Positions 1 to 9,255 of a DNA stretch of 9,255 nt are shown here, piece by piece. A program made the position numbers and the translations under genes. The notes under the pieces were generated by a model. The model made no database searches. It was given only the letters and a program-made list of their open reading frames with translations, and had not been told where the DNA came from. Source of the DNA: Rhodoferax sp. (GTDB taxonomy: Bacteria; Pseudomonadota; Gammaproteobacteria; Burkholderiales; Burkholderiaceae_C); contig JAKFXU010000294.1 in the NCBI GenBank assembly GCA_021731215.1, positions 1 to 9,255 of the forward strand. The letters are read 5' to 3'. Position 1 is the first letter of the stretch, and the number at the start of each line of letters is the position of its first letter.

Positions 1-506
1 ACCAGCACGTGCGGGTGTGCGGCGAACGGCTCGGCACGATTGGGCCATTCCTTGGGCGCCCGGCCCATCACCGACATATCCACCTCATGGGCCTGCATCA
101 GCGCCACTAGCTGCTCGCGATTGCCCAGACGCAGCCGCACCTGCACGGCGGGATGCGCGGCTTGAAACTGTGCCAGCAACCGAGGCAGGAAGTACTTCGC
201 TGGGCTGACCATGCCGATCGTCAGCACGCCCGATTCGGCGCCCTTGAAGCGCGCCATGGCGTCGTCGGCCTCCTTCAGCGTGCCGAGTAGGCGCCGCGCA
301 TAGACGATGAAGTATTCCCCGGCAGTGGACAAGGACAGCTGCCGCCCTGCGCGGTCAAACAGCGGCAGTCCGACCTGAGACTCGATTTCCTTGATCTGCA
401 TGGACACGGCTGGCGGCGTGAGGTGCAGCGCTTCTGCGGCGCGCAGCACGCTGCCCCGGCGCACGACCTCGACGAAAACGCGCAACTGGCGGAACGTCAC
501 GTTCAT
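1..506 (-). CDS. cbbR: CbbR, LysR-type regulator of the cbb operon (3' end outside window)
   Basis: Reading the minus strand from the ATG at 506-504 gives 168 uninterrupted codons that leave the window at base 1, so only the N-terminal half or so of a protein of usually about 300 residues is present. It opens MNVTFRQLRVFVEVV and has a LysR-type winged helix-turn-helix at about residues 5-62 (key stretch LTPPAVSMQIKEIE, residues 29-42, then PLFDR). From about residue 90 the start of the type-2 periplasmic-binding-like effector domain follows, with AHPHVLV at the edge, as in CbbR proteins. CbbR is a cytoplasmic DNA-binding activator of Calvin-cycle genes, responding in various species to metabolites such as phosphoenolpyruvate, RuBP or NADPH. 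The divergent placement 101 bases from cbbL is the classic arrangement and supports the name. No clear Shine-Dalgarno precedes the ATG, and the likely operator sits three bases upstream of it, so autoregulation is plausible. The family call is firm; the effector is unknown. Confidence 0.93.
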   Translation of the reverse strand, partial: MNVTFRQLRVFVEVVRRGSVLRAAEALHLTPPAVSMQIKEIESQVGLPLFDRAGRQLSLSTAGEYFIVYARRLLGTLKEADDAMARFKGAESGVLTIGMVSPAKYFLPRLLAQFQAAHPAVQVRLRLGNREQLVALMQAHEVDMSVMGRAPKEWPNRAEPFAAHPHVL

Positions 507-509
507 GGT

Positions 510-523
510 TAAGCAATAACTTA
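510..523. promoter_or_regulatory. Probable CbbR recognition site, palindrome TAAG-N6-CTTA
   Basis: The intergenic region has an interrupted palindrome with 4-base arms, TAAG CAATAA CTTA. It also reads as TAA-N8-TTA, fitting the TNA-N7/8-TNA consensus described for CbbR operators. Its centre lies about 65 bases upstream of the transcription start predicted from the promoter at 547-575, the usual place for a LysR-type recognition site. It begins three bases upstream of the cbbR start codon on the other strand, so occupancy should also affect cbbR. The site is inferred from sequence; short AT-rich repeats can arise by chance. Confidence 0.6.
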
Positions 524-542
524 GGTGAAACCAAAGAAAGTC

Positions 543-555
543 TGACTTTACCTTA
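543..555. promoter_or_regulatory. Possible second (activation) CbbR half-site, TGA-N7-TTA
   Basis: TGA at 543-545 and TTA at 553-555 are separated by 7 bases and match the TNA-N7-TNA pattern. The element would overlap the -35 hexamer of the predicted cbbL promoter, where LysR-type activators typically make their second contact. It has no palindromic arms and is weaker than the site at 510-523. The call rests on spacing and location only. Confidence 0.4.
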
Positions 556-575
556 CTCTATCCGGATTCTACAGT
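547..575 (+). promoter_or_regulatory. Candidate sigma-70 promoter for the cbb operon
   Basis: TTTACC (547-552) matches 4 of 6 bases of the -35 consensus. A 17-base spacer leads to TACAGT (570-575), which matches 4 of 6 bases of the -10 consensus. Transcription would start near base 582 and leave a leader of about 26 bases before the GTG of cbbL. Weak hexamers are expected for a promoter that depends on an activator, and the position relative to the palindrome at 510-523 is right for CbbR activation. An alternative -35-like CTGACT lies at 542-547 but has a poorer -10 partner. Confidence 0.5.
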
Positions 576-596
576 CCACCCATCATTCAACTGCCT

Positions 597-2092
<1,496 letters not shown>

Positions 2093-2095
<3 letters not shown>

Positions 2096-2099
2096 GGAG
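2093..2099 (+). promoter_or_regulatory. Strong Shine-Dalgarno of cbbS overlapping the cbbL stop
   Basis: TAAGGAG contains the TAA stop of cbbL (2093-2095) and a near-perfect anti-16S match 8 bases before the cbbS ATG at 2108. This is the strongest ribosome binding site in the window, consistent with the need for equimolar small subunit, and the overlap should couple cbbS translation to cbbL. Confidence 0.8.
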
Positions 2100-2107
2100 C
2101 AACGACC

Positions 2108-2548
2108 ATGATGACCAACCACGGCAACCGCATCACGCAGGGCCAATTCTCCTACCTGCCCGACCTGACCGACAAGCAGATCACGGCGCAGATCGAGTAC
2201 GCGCTCGAGCGCAACTGGGCCGTGGGCGTCGAATACACCGACGACCCGCACCCGCGCAACACGTACTGGGAGATGTACGGCAACCCGATGTTCGACCTGA
2301 AGGACCCGGCGGGCATCTTGAAAGAGATCAACGCCTGCCGCAAGACTTTCCCGAACCACTATGTGCGCGTGACGGCGTTCGATTCGACGCAGGGCGTCGA
2401 GTCGCCGCGCATGTCGTACATCGTCAACCGGCCGAAGGCGGAGCCCGGCTTCGGTTTGGCTCGCCAGGAGATCGGTGGTCGTCAGATTCAGTACACCGTG
2501 CACAGCTACGCCACCGACAAGTCCGAAGGCGAGCGCTACGGCGCCTGA
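2108..2548 (+). CDS. cbbS: RuBisCO small subunit, red-type
   Basis: The 146-residue protein carries the red-type small-subunit hallmarks: [15 protein letters not shown] near the N-terminus (residues 8-22), [15 protein letters not shown] (about 42-56), the [11 protein letters not shown] block and FIVNRP-like YIVNRP. It also has the C-terminal extension [19 protein letters not shown]...SYAT, which in red-type enzymes forms beta hairpins lining the central solvent channel of the L8S8 complex and replaces the longer betaA-betaB loop of green-type subunits. It has no catalytic residues of its own but is needed for assembly and affinity. The start at 2108 is followed at once by a second ATG (2111). 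Either gives an N-terminal extension of about seven residues before RITQG, where the C. necator protein starts directly with MRITQG. It lies 12 bases after cbbL and 10 before cbbX. The last residues are EGERYGA. Confidence 0.97.
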   Translation: MMTNHGNRITQGQFSYLPDLTDKQITAQIEYALERNWAVGVEYTDDPHPRNTYWEMYGNPMFDLKDPAGILKEINACRKTFPNHYVRVTAFDSTQGVESPRMSYIVNRPKAEPGFGLARQEIGGRQIQYTVHSYATDKSEGERYGA

Positions 2549-2558
2549 TCGACGCCCT

Positions 2559-3512
2559 ATGAACGCACCGCTGTACTCGATTCCCGGCAGCGCCGCGCCC
2601 ACCGCCGCGGCGCCCGCGCCGCCGGCCGAGCCCGCACGCACGGTCGCCGCGGTGCTGGCGCAAAGCCAGGTCGAGTCGGTGATGGACGAGCTCGACCGCG
2701 ATTTGATCGGCTTGGCGCCGGTGAAGAGCCGCATCCGCGACATCGCCGCGCTGCTGGTGATCGACAAGCTGCGGGCCCAGCACGGCCTGGCCGCGCACGC
2801 GCCTTCGCTGCACATGTGCTTCACCGGCAACCCCGGCACGGGCAAGACCACGGTGGCACTGCGCATGGCGCAGATCCTGCACCGCCTGGGCTATGTGCGC
2901 AAAGGTCACGTGGTCAGCGTCACGCGGGACGACCTGGTGGGCCAGTACATCGGCCACACCGCGCCCAAGACCAAGGAGGTGTTGAAGAAGGCGATGGGCG
3001 GGGTGCTCTTCATCGACGAGGCGTATTACCTGTACCGACCCGAGAACGAGCGCGACTACGGCCAAGAGGCGATCGAGATCCTGCTGCAAGTGATGGAGAA
3101 CAATCGTGACGACCTGGTCGTCATCCTGGCCGGCTACAAGGACCGGATGGATACCTTCTTTCAGTCCAACCCCGGAATGAGCTCACGCATCGCGCACCAT
3201 CTCGACTTCCCCGACTACTCGACGCCTGAGCTGCTGCAGATTTCCGACCGCATGCTGGAGGCCACGCATTACCGGTTTGGCGCAGAAGCGCGCGTAGCGT
3301 TCGACAGTTACCTGCAACGGCGAATCGCCCAGCCGCATTTCGCGAACGCGCGCAGCGTGCGCAACGCACTCGATCGCGCCCGCCTGCGCCAGGCCAGCCG
3401 GCTGTATGCCGACCGCGACAGCCCCTTGAGCGCCGAGGATCTCAGCACCATCGCCGCCAGCGACATCCTGGCCAGCCGGGTGTTCGCCAATACCGAAAGG
3501 GACGCCCCATGA
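2559..3512 (+). CDS. cbbX: CbbX, red-type RuBisCO activase (AAA+ ATPase)
   Basis: CbbX is a hexameric AAA+ motor that threads the C-terminal tail of red-type CbbL through its pore to release tightly bound RuBP or other inhibitory sugar phosphates. At 317 residues it is of family length. Walker A is GNPGTGKTT (90-98), the pore loop is around [12 protein letters not shown] (129-140, with Y130), Walker B is [10 protein letters not shown] (149-158), a likely arginine finger is R210 in NPGMSSR, and the sensor-2 region is [15 protein letters not shown] (261-275). The first 28 residues or so are rich in Ala and Pro and probably disordered. I chose ATG 2559, 10 bases after cbbS, because homology to CbbX begins soon after it. 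The same frame is open upstream to a possible start at 2475, but that would lie inside cbbS and adds an unrelated arginine- and proline-rich peptide. No good Shine-Dalgarno precedes 2559, which suggests coupling to cbbS translation. Its stop overlaps the cbbY start (ATGA). Confidence 0.96.
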   Translation: MNAPLYSIPGSAAPTAAAPAPPAEPARTVAAVLAQSQVESVMDELDRDLIGLAPVKSRIRDIAALLVIDKLRAQHGLAAHAPSLHMCFTGNPGTGKTTVALRMAQILHRLGYVRKGHVVSVTRDDLVGQYIGHTAPKTKEVLKKAMGGVLFIDEAYYLYRPENERDYGQEAIEILLQVMENNRDDLVVILAGYKDRMDTFFQSNPGMSSRIAHHLDFPDYSTPELLQISDRMLEATHYRFGAEARVAFDSYLQRRIAQPHFANARSVRNALDRARLRQASRLYADRDSPLSAEDLSTIAASDILASRVFANTERDAP

Positions 3513-4237
3513 AGCCCGTTCCATTGCGCGCGCTGATTTTCGACGTCGACGGCACCCTCGCGGACACCGAGAGTGCCCACCGAGCCGCGTTCAACCACGC
3601 CTTTGCCGAGGCTGGCCTCGACTGGCATTGGGACGAGCCGCTCTACACCCGTCTGCTGGAGATCTCCGGAGGCAAGGAGCGCATCACGCACTATTGGACG
3701 CAGGTCCACGGCGACATCAAGGCCATCCAAGCCGGCGCATTCGCCGATACGGTTCAGCGTATCCATGACCTCAAGACCGCAGCCTATGAACGCGCGGTGC
3801 AGGACGGTGCCGTGCAACTGCGTCCCGGTGTCCTGCGCCTGATCGAGATGGCCTCCAAGGCCCGTCTGCGCCTGGCCATCGCAACCACCACGTCGCCAGT
3901 CAACGTCGCAGCCTTGATGCGGTCGGCGATCGGTCCGGACTGGAAGTACATCTTCCAGATCGTTGAAGACGCCTCGACGGCACCCCGCAAGAAGCCGCAT
4001 CCCCAAGTGTATTTGCAGACCCTGCACCGAATGCAGCTGCCCGCGACAGAGTGCCTGGCTTTCGAGGATTCCGCCAACGGCCTCAATGCAGCCATAAGCG
4101 CTGGCCTGCCGACAATCGTGACTCCCAACGCTTTCACGGCGCATCACGACTTCGCGCGCGCGTTGCGCGTCCTGCCCAGCCTGCAGGATACGACGCTGGC
4201 GGACCTGCACGCCTGGCATGCGGCGGCTCCGCGCTGA
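3509..4237 (+). CDS. cbbY: CbbY, xylulose-1,5-bisphosphate phosphatase (HAD family)
   Basis: CbbY is a HAD-superfamily phosphatase with an alpha-helical cap. In Rhodobacter and plants it dephosphorylates xylulose-1,5-bisphosphate, a RuBisCO misfire product and inhibitor. The 242-residue protein shows the HAD motifs in order: [11 protein letters not shown] with nucleophile D12 and acid/base D14; the cap-domain GGKER (54-58), typical of CbbY substrate recognition; motif II ATTTSP (125-130, with T126-T128); motif III lysine in RKKPHP (160-165); and motif IV FEDSANG (185-191). Its ATG overlaps the cbbX stop by four bases, and AAAGGGA at 3496-3502 supplies a Shine-Dalgarno within the end of cbbX. 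Placement directly after the activase fits joint upkeep of RuBisCO: CbbX ejects inhibitors and CbbY destroys one of them. The enzymatic assignment comes from studied homologues; the family call from motifs is firm. Confidence 0.94.
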   Translation: MKPVPLRALIFDVDGTLADTESAHRAAFNHAFAEAGLDWHWDEPLYTRLLEISGGKERITHYWTQVHGDIKAIQAGAFADTVQRIHDLKTAAYERAVQDGAVQLRPGVLRLIEMASKARLRLAIATTTSPVNVAALMRSAIGPDWKYIFQIVEDASTAPRKKPHPQVYLQTLHRMQLPATECLAFEDSANGLNAAISAGLPTIVTPNAFTAHHDFARALRVLPSLQDTTLADLHAWHAAAPR

Positions 4238-4264
4238 ACCGCACCGACAACCCTAAAGGTCACC
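4238..4264 (+). other. cbbY-cbbF spacer with Shine-Dalgarno; no cbbE present
   Basis: This 27-base gap is the largest between coding genes of the operon. It holds AAAGGT (4255-4260), a usable ribosome binding site 4 bases before the cbbF ATG, and no recognisable terminator hairpin. In C. necator the epimerase gene cbbE lies between cbbY and cbbF; nothing of it remains here. Confidence 0.6.
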
Positions 4265-5359
4265 ATGCCCCTATCCCACCGATCCACGCTCACTCAATAC
4301 CTGATCGAACAGCGCCGGCGCTTTCCAGGTGCCAGCGGCGATTTCAACGCGCTGATCCTCGATGTGGCACTCGCGTGCAAGGCGATCGCGCGGACCGTGG
4401 CCTTTGGCGACCTCGGCAGCGCGGTGAGCTGGCAAGGAGGCGAGTCCGGCGGCAACGTCAACGTGCAGGGAGAAACGCAGAAGCCGCTGGATGTCATCAG
4501 CAATCAGGTCTTCACCCGCATCAACGAATGGGGTGGCTATTGCGCGGGCATGGCGTCGGAAGAAATAGACGAGCCCTACCAGATCCCGGCGCAGCTTCCG
4601 CGGGGCAAGTACCTGCTGCTGTTCGACCCGCTCGACGGCTCGAGCAACATCGATGTGAACGTCTCGGTCGGCAGCATCTTCAGCGTGCTGCGCGCGCCGC
4701 AGGACGTGATCGATAGTGGTCGCGACGTGACCGAAGCCGACTTCCTGCAACCCGGCATGTGCCAGGTGGCCGCCGGCTATGCGCTGTATGGCCCAACCAC
4801 CATGTTGATGCTCTCAGTGGGCAACGGCGTAGTTGGCTTCACGCTCGACCCGAACCTGGGCGAATTCATGCTGACCCATCCGCACGTCCAGGTGCCGGTC
4901 GACACGCAGGAGTTCGCGATCAACGCTTCCAACAGCCGTTTTTGGGAACCACCGGTCAAACGCTACGTAGACGAGTGCCTGGCCGGCAGGACCGGAGCGC
5001 GTTGCAAGGACTTCAACATGCGCTGGATCGCCTCGATGGTGGCCGAGGCGCACCGCATCCTCATGCGGGGTGGCGTTTTCCTGTACCCGCGCGATACCAA
5101 GGACTTGACCAAGCACGGCCGCCTGCGCGTGCTGTACGAGGCCAACCCGATCGCCTTCCTCATGGAGCAGGCCGGGGGGCGCGCCAGCACCGGGCGCGAG
5201 CCGATGCTGGACGTGCAACCCACGTCGCTGCACCAGCGCATCGGCTTGGTGTTCGGTTCAAAACAGGAAGTCGAGCGCATCGAGAGATACCACTGCGAGC
5301 CTGCAAAGCTCGATTTCGAAAGCCCGCTGTTCGCGGAGCGCAGCTTGTTCCGCAATTGA
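4265..5359 (+). CDS. cbbF: Fructose-1,6-bisphosphatase class I (probably also sedoheptulose-1,7-bisphosphatase)
   Basis: CbbF hydrolyses fructose-1,6-bisphosphate to fructose-6-phosphate in the regeneration phase. Many proteobacterial CbbF enzymes also accept sedoheptulose-1,7-bisphosphate, and no separate SBPase is seen here. The 364-residue protein is a class I FBPase: metal-binding glutamates in ASEE (E99, E100), the inositol-phosphatase-family signature [12 protein letters not shown] (119-130, metal ligands D121 and D124), NSRFWEP in the substrate region (223-229), [11 protein letters not shown] (269-279) and EQAGGRAS (301-308). The length matches Calvin-cycle CbbF of about 360 residues rather than the roughly 330 of many gluconeogenic enzymes. 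The start at 4265 has AAAGGT just upstream. It is followed 24 bases later by cbbP, the usual F-P pairing. Redox-regulatory cysteines of the chloroplast enzyme cannot be placed by eye. Confidence 0.95.
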   Translation: MPLSHRSTLTQYLIEQRRRFPGASGDFNALILDVALACKAIARTVAFGDLGSAVSWQGGESGGNVNVQGETQKPLDVISNQVFTRINEWGGYCAGMASEEIDEPYQIPAQLPRGKYLLLFDPLDGSSNIDVNVSVGSIFSVLRAPQDVIDSGRDVTEADFLQPGMCQVAAGYALYGPTTMLMLSVGNGVVGFTLDPNLGEFMLTHPHVQVPVDTQEFAINASNSRFWEPPVKRYVDECLAGRTGARCKDFNMRWIASMVAEAHRILMRGGVFLYPRDTKDLTKHGRLRVLYEANPIAFLMEQAGGRASTGREPMLDVQPTSLHQRIGLVFGSKQEVERIERYHCEPAKLDFESPLFAERSLFRN

Positions 5360-5372
5360 GTGAATGTTTCTC

Positions 5373-5377
5373 GAGGA
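5373..5377 (+). promoter_or_regulatory. Shine-Dalgarno GAGGA fixing the cbbP start at 5384
   Basis: GAGGA lies 6 bases before ATG 5384. An in-frame GTG at 5360, just after the cbbF stop, would add eight residues (VNVSRGHA as read) that are not part of the phosphoribulokinase family and would put this Shine-Dalgarno inside the gene, so 5384 is preferred. Confidence 0.75.
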
Positions 5378-5383
5378 CACGCC

Positions 5384-6313
5384 ATGTCTGAACGCCACCC
5401 CATCATCGCCATAACCGGCTCGTCCGGTGCCGGTACCACATCGGTCACCCGCACCTTCCAGAACATCTTCCGCCGCGAATCGGTCAACGACGCCATCATT
5501 GAGGGGGACAGCTTTCATCGCTACGACCGCAAAGAGATGAAATCTCGCCAAGCCGAGGCCGAGCGGGCGGGCAACAAGAACTTCAGCCACTTCGGCGCCG
5601 AGAACAACCTGTTCTCCGAGCTGGAAGCACTGTTTCGTGACTACGCGGCCACCGGCACCGGTCGCAGCCGCAAGTACTTGCACGACCATGAGGAGGCAGC
5701 GCCCTTCAAGCAGGACCCCGGGACCTTCACGCCCTGGGAAGACCTGCCAAAGGGTACCGACCTGCTGTTCTACGAAGGATTGCACGGCGCGGTGGTAACG
5801 CCGGAAGTGGACGTTGCACGGCATCCCGACCTGCTGATCGGTGTCGTACCGGTGATCAATCTGGAGTGGATCCAGAAGCTCTACCGCGACAAGACGCAGC
5901 GAGGCTACAGCACCGAAGCGGTGACCGACACGATCCTGCGCCGCATGCCCGACTATCTGCACTACATCTGTCCGCAGTTTACGCACACGCACGTCAATTT
6001 CCAGCGTGTACCCGTGGTCGATACCTCCAACCCGTTCATTGCCCGCGACATCCCGTCGGCCGACGAGAGCATGGTGGTCATTCGCTTCGCCAATCCGAAG
6101 GGCATCGACTTTCAGTACCTGCTCAACATGATCAACAACTCGTGGATGTCGCGCGCCAACACGATCGTCGTGCCGGGTGGAAAGATGGAGTTGGCGATGC
6201 AACTGATATTCACCCCCTTCATCTGGCGAATGATGGAGCGCCGCAAGGCCGCGCTGAGCGCCCCTGTGAGGTCCGTCCCGCCAATCTCTATTCCTTCGCG
6301 AGGCCAACCATGA
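5384..6313 (+). CDS. cbbP: Phosphoribulokinase, bacterial (octameric) type
   Basis: CbbP phosphorylates ribulose-5-phosphate with ATP to RuBP, the RuBisCO substrate. From ATG 5384 it has 309 residues. The P-loop is GSSGAGTTS (12-20). The numbering coincides with the well-studied Rhodobacter sphaeroides enzyme: catalytic base D42 in EGDSFHRYDR, R49, the R168-D169 pair in LYRDKTQRGYS, and R186-R187 in LRRMPDY, the region linked to allosteric NADH activation. An octameric, NADH-activated enzyme is therefore likely. EGLHGAVV (131-138) is also typical. The protein is longer than the roughly 290 residues of characterised homologues because of a tail of about 19 residues rich in Pro and Ser (from about 291), which carries the cbbT Shine-Dalgarno in its DNA and ends in an ATGA overlap with cbbT. 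Function is certain from motifs; the tail's role is not. Confidence 0.97.
   Translation: MSERHPIIAITGSSGAGTTSVTRTFQNIFRRESVNDAIIEGDSFHRYDRKEMKSRQAEAERAGNKNFSHFGAENNLFSELEALFRDYAATGTGRSRKYLHDHEEAAPFKQDPGTFTPWEDLPKGTDLLFYEGLHGAVVTPEVDVARHPDLLIGVVPVINLEWIQKLYRDKTQRGYSTEAVTDTILRRMPDYLHYICPQFTHTHVNFQRVPVVDTSNPFIARDIPSADESMVVIRFANPKGIDFQYLLNMINNSWMSRANTIVVPGGKMELAMQLIFTPFIWRMMERRKAALSAPVRSVPPISIPSRGQP
6300..6303 (+). promoter_or_regulatory. Shine-Dalgarno GAGG for cbbT
   Basis: GAGG lies 6 bases before ATG 6310 and inside the last codons of cbbP. It decides the cbbT start, because the cbbT frame is open far upstream through cbbP without meaning. With the ATGA overlap it indicates translational coupling. 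Confidence 0.65.
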
Positions 6314-8364
6314 GTTCATCGTCTATCGAGCGCGTGCTGCGCCCCGACAACGGCAAACGCAACGAAATGGCCGATGCCCTTCGGGCACTGGCCATGGATG
6401 CCGTCCAACAGGCCAACTCCGGGCACCCGGGCGCGCCCATGGGCATGGCCGAGATGGCCGTGGCCCTGTGGCATGGCCACTTGCGGCATAACCCGGCGAA
6501 TCCCAGGTGGATCGACCGTGATCGCTTCGTCCTTTCCAATGGGCACGCGTCGATGCTGCTGTACGCGCTGCTGCACCTGACCGGCTATGCACTGCCGCTG
6601 GACGAACTGAAGCGCTTCCGCCGGCTGCACAGCAAGACGCCGGGGCATCCCGAGGCGGGCATAACGCCGGGAGTGGAAACGACGACGGGGCCGCTTGGCC
6701 AAGGCCTCGCCAATGCAGTGGGCTTCGCACTTTCCGAGAAACTGTTGGCCGACGAGTTCAACCGGCCCGGCCACAGCATCGTGGATCACCACACCTACGT
6801 ATTTCTCGGTGATGGTTGCCTGATGGAGGGCATCAGCCACGAAGTCTGCTCGCTGGCCGGCGCCTGGAAGCTCAACAAGCTTGTCGCGCTGTACGACGAC
6901 AACGGCATCTCGATCGATGGCCCGGTGGGCGGATGGTTTGTCGATGACACGGCGGCACGTTTCCGTGCCTACGGCTGGAATGTCATCGGGCCCGTGGACG
7001 GCCATGACGTGGTCGCCACGGGCCAAGCGATCGCCGTCGCCAAGGAGAGCACGGACAAACCGACTCTGATTGTTTGCCGTACCACTATCGGTAAGGGCTC
7101 GCCCGAGCGGGCCGGCACAGCCAAGGCGCATGGCGAGCCCCTGGGGACCGACGAAATCCGGAACACCCGCGAAGCCATCGCCTGGCCGCATGCACCGTTC
7201 GAGATACCGACAGAGCTGTATGCACGCTGGGACGGGCGCAAGCTCGGCGAATCGCGCGAGGTCAATTGGGCACGGCGCTTTGCAGCCTATCGGGCCGAGT
7301 ACCCGGCCCTGGCTGGAGAGTTTGTGCGGCGGATGTCGGGCGAACTGCCGAATGACTTCGCAGAGACCGCCCTGTCCGCGATGACGCGGTTTGGCCAGGG
7401 CCGCGAGCCGCTCGCCACGCGCAAGGCATCGCAGAACATGCTGGCCGCGCTAGCCCCCGCCGTTCCGGAGCTATTGGGCGGCAGTGCCGACTTGACTGGA
7501 TCCAATCTGACTGAATTCCCCGGCTGCGGCGCTGTGCGCGGGGGAAAAAAGGGAGGCCGCCACATCAACTACGGCGTCCGCGAGTTCGGGATGGCGGCCG
7601 TGATGAACGGGATCGCATTGCATGGCGGCTTCATCCCTTATGGCGGCACGTTCCTGACCTTCAGCGACTACAGTCGAAATGCTATCCGCATGGCCGCGCT
7701 TATGAAACAGCGCGTGATCCACGTCTTCACTCACGACTCGATCGGTCTCGGCGAAGACGGACCCACGCACCAAAGCGTTGAGCACGCGGCCAGCCTGCGT
7801 CTGATCCCAAACCTGGAGGTATGGCGTCCCTGCGACGAGGCGGAGACCGCCGTGGCCTGGGTGCAGGCGCTATCGACAACGGATCGGCCGAGCGCGCTGC
7901 TCCTTTCGCGACAGACACTGCCAGCCCAAGCGCGCAGCCCGGAACAAGTGCTCGATATCCGCCGCGGTGGGTACGTGCTGAGTGATCGTGCAAACGCGAC
8001 CGCTGTCATCCTTGCCACCGGCTCCGAAGTATCGACCGCAATGGCGGCACAGGAGCTGCTGGACGCGCGCCATTTGCCCGTTCGTGTGGTGTCGATCCCG
8101 TCGTCGACGCTATTCGATCGCCAGAAGACGGAGTATCGCGAGGCCGTGCTCGGCAAGGGGTTGCCTCGGATCGGTGTCGAGGCCGGCGTCACCCGATGGT
8201 GGGGCCAGTACGGCTGCGTCGCCTCCCTCGGCGTGGACAGCTATGGCGAATCGGCCCCGGCTTCTGAGGTGTTTGATCATTTCGGACTCACGGCGGACCG
8301 GCTGGCCAACCTGGTTCACGGCTGCTGCGATGAAGCGCGGCACCTTGTGCGTTTGAGCGACTGA
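6310..8364 (+). CDS. cbbT: Transketolase
   Basis: Transketolase is thiamine-diphosphate dependent and moves two-carbon units between sugar phosphates to regenerate pentose phosphates from fructose-6-P, sedoheptulose-7-P and glyceraldehyde-3-P. At 684 residues it is slightly longer than the roughly 660-670 usual. N-terminal PP domain: NSGHPGAPMGMAEMA (36-50), SNGHAS (76-81) and the thiamine-diphosphate/metal motif starting LGDGCLMEG (166-174) and ending at YDDNGISIDG (195-204; N198). Middle Pyr domain: GGSADLTGSN (390-399), catalytic glutamate E425 in YGVREFGMA, and HDSIGLGEDGPTHQ (475-488). A C-terminal transketolase domain follows from about 540 (LATGSEVSTA, GVEAGVTRWWGQYG). The ATG at 6310 matches where homology begins; the upstream open frame is a shadow of cbbP. 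A short insertion, GCGAVRGGKKGGRHIN (405-420), sits before the catalytic Glu and contains an A-tract (7545-7550). It is followed after 7 bases by cbbZ. Confidence 0.97.
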   Translation: MSSSSIERVLRPDNGKRNEMADALRALAMDAVQQANSGHPGAPMGMAEMAVALWHGHLRHNPANPRWIDRDRFVLSNGHASMLLYALLHLTGYALPLDELKRFRRLHSKTPGHPEAGITPGVETTTGPLGQGLANAVGFALSEKLLADEFNRPGHSIVDHHTYVFLGDGCLMEGISHEVCSLAGAWKLNKLVALYDDNGISIDGPVGGWFVDDTAARFRAYGWNVIGPVDGHDVVATGQAIAVAKESTDKPTLIVCRTTIGKGSPERAGTAKAHGEPLGTDEIRNTREAIAWPHAPFEIPTELYARWDGRKLGESREVNWARRFAAYRAEYPALAGEFVRRMSGELPNDFAETALSAMTRFGQGREPLATRKASQNMLAALAPAVPELLGGSADLTGSNLTEFPGCGAVRGGKKGGRHINYGVREFGMAAVMNGIALHGGFIPYGGTFLTFSDYSRNAIRMAALMKQRVIHVFTHDSIGLGEDGPTHQSVEHAASLRLIPNLEVWRPCDEAETAVAWVQALSTTDRPSALLLSRQTLPAQARSPEQVLDIRRGGYVLSDRANATAVILATGSEVSTAMAAQELLDARHLPVRVVSIPSSTLFDRQKTEYREAVLGKGLPRIGVEAGVTRWWGQYGCVASLGVDSYGESAPASEVFDHFGLTADRLANLVHGCCDEARHLVRLSD

Positions 8365-8371
8365 GCCCGGC

Positions 8372-9255
<884 letters not shown>

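Noticed and set aside
17..208. Small plus-strand open frame of 63 codons at the left edge
   Set aside because: It is opposite the CbbR effector domain, which reads cleanly on the minus strand through the same bases.
2475..2558. Upstream in-frame start for cbbX
   Set aside because: It lies inside cbbS and adds 28 residues unlike any CbbX; ATG 2559 sits just after the cbbS stop where homologues begin.
2549..2558. Terminator or processing site between cbbS and cbbX, as sometimes seen after rbcS
   Set aside because: Only 10 bases separate the genes, and I could not find a GC-rich stem followed by a T run here or at any other junction.
3308..4219. Minus-strand open frame of 303 codons opposite cbbX/cbbY
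   Set aside because: It is complementary to conserved catalytic motifs of CbbY, has no recognisable domain and no ribosome binding site of note.
5866..6309. Open frame continuous with cbbT extending 148 codons upstream
   Set aside because: It lies within cbbP in another frame; transketolase homology begins at about 6310, which also has a Shine-Dalgarno.
5258..6319. Minus-strand open frame of 353 codons opposite cbbF/cbbP
   Set aside because: It is antisense to phosphoribulokinase, whose active-site residues align exactly with known numbering; the composition is typical of a shadow frame.

Overview
The window is almost all of a Calvin-Benson-Bassham (cbb) CO2-fixation operon from a high-GC proteobacterium. 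Gene order (divergent cbbR, then cbbL-S-X-Y-F-P-T-Z-G) and protein types (red-type form I RuBisCO, CbbX activase, bacterial phosphoribulokinase) resemble the Cupriavidus necator (Ralstonia eutropha) operon, so a facultative or obligate chemoautotrophic betaproteobacterium is the best guess. A gammaproteobacterium cannot be excluded.

Layout: 1-506 (minus) is the 5' part of cbbR, a LysR-type regulator that runs off the left edge. 507-607 is the divergent control region, with two TNA-N7/8-TNA elements and a plausible sigma-70 promoter reading right. On the plus strand follow cbbL (608-2095, GTG start), cbbS (2108-2548), cbbX (2559-3512), cbbY (3509-4237), cbbF (4265-5359), cbbP (5384-6313), cbbT (6310-8364), cbbZ (8372-9115) and the first 48 codons of cbbG (9112 to the right edge). 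Three junctions (X/Y, P/T, Z/G) are 4-base ATGA stop/start overlaps and the largest gap is 27 bases. No terminator is visible, so this looks like one transcription unit continuing to the right.

How the genes work together: CbbP makes ribulose-1,5-bisphosphate (RuBP), and CbbL8S8 carboxylates it to 3-phosphoglycerate. CbbG (GAPDH), CbbF (fructose/sedoheptulose bisphosphatase) and CbbT (transketolase) carry carbon through reduction and regeneration. CbbX removes inhibitory sugar phosphates from red-type RuBisCO, CbbY dephosphorylates the misfire inhibitor xylulose-1,5-bisphosphate, and CbbZ removes 2-phosphoglycolate from the oxygenase reaction. CbbR senses metabolic state and activates the operon.

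I found no unknown system. The points worth a second look are the red-algal-like features of CbbL, the absence of cbbE between cbbY and cbbF, an E. coli GapA-like start to cbbG, the tight cbbR/cbbL control region, and odd C-terminal tails on CbbP and CbbZ that reach into the next gene's start.
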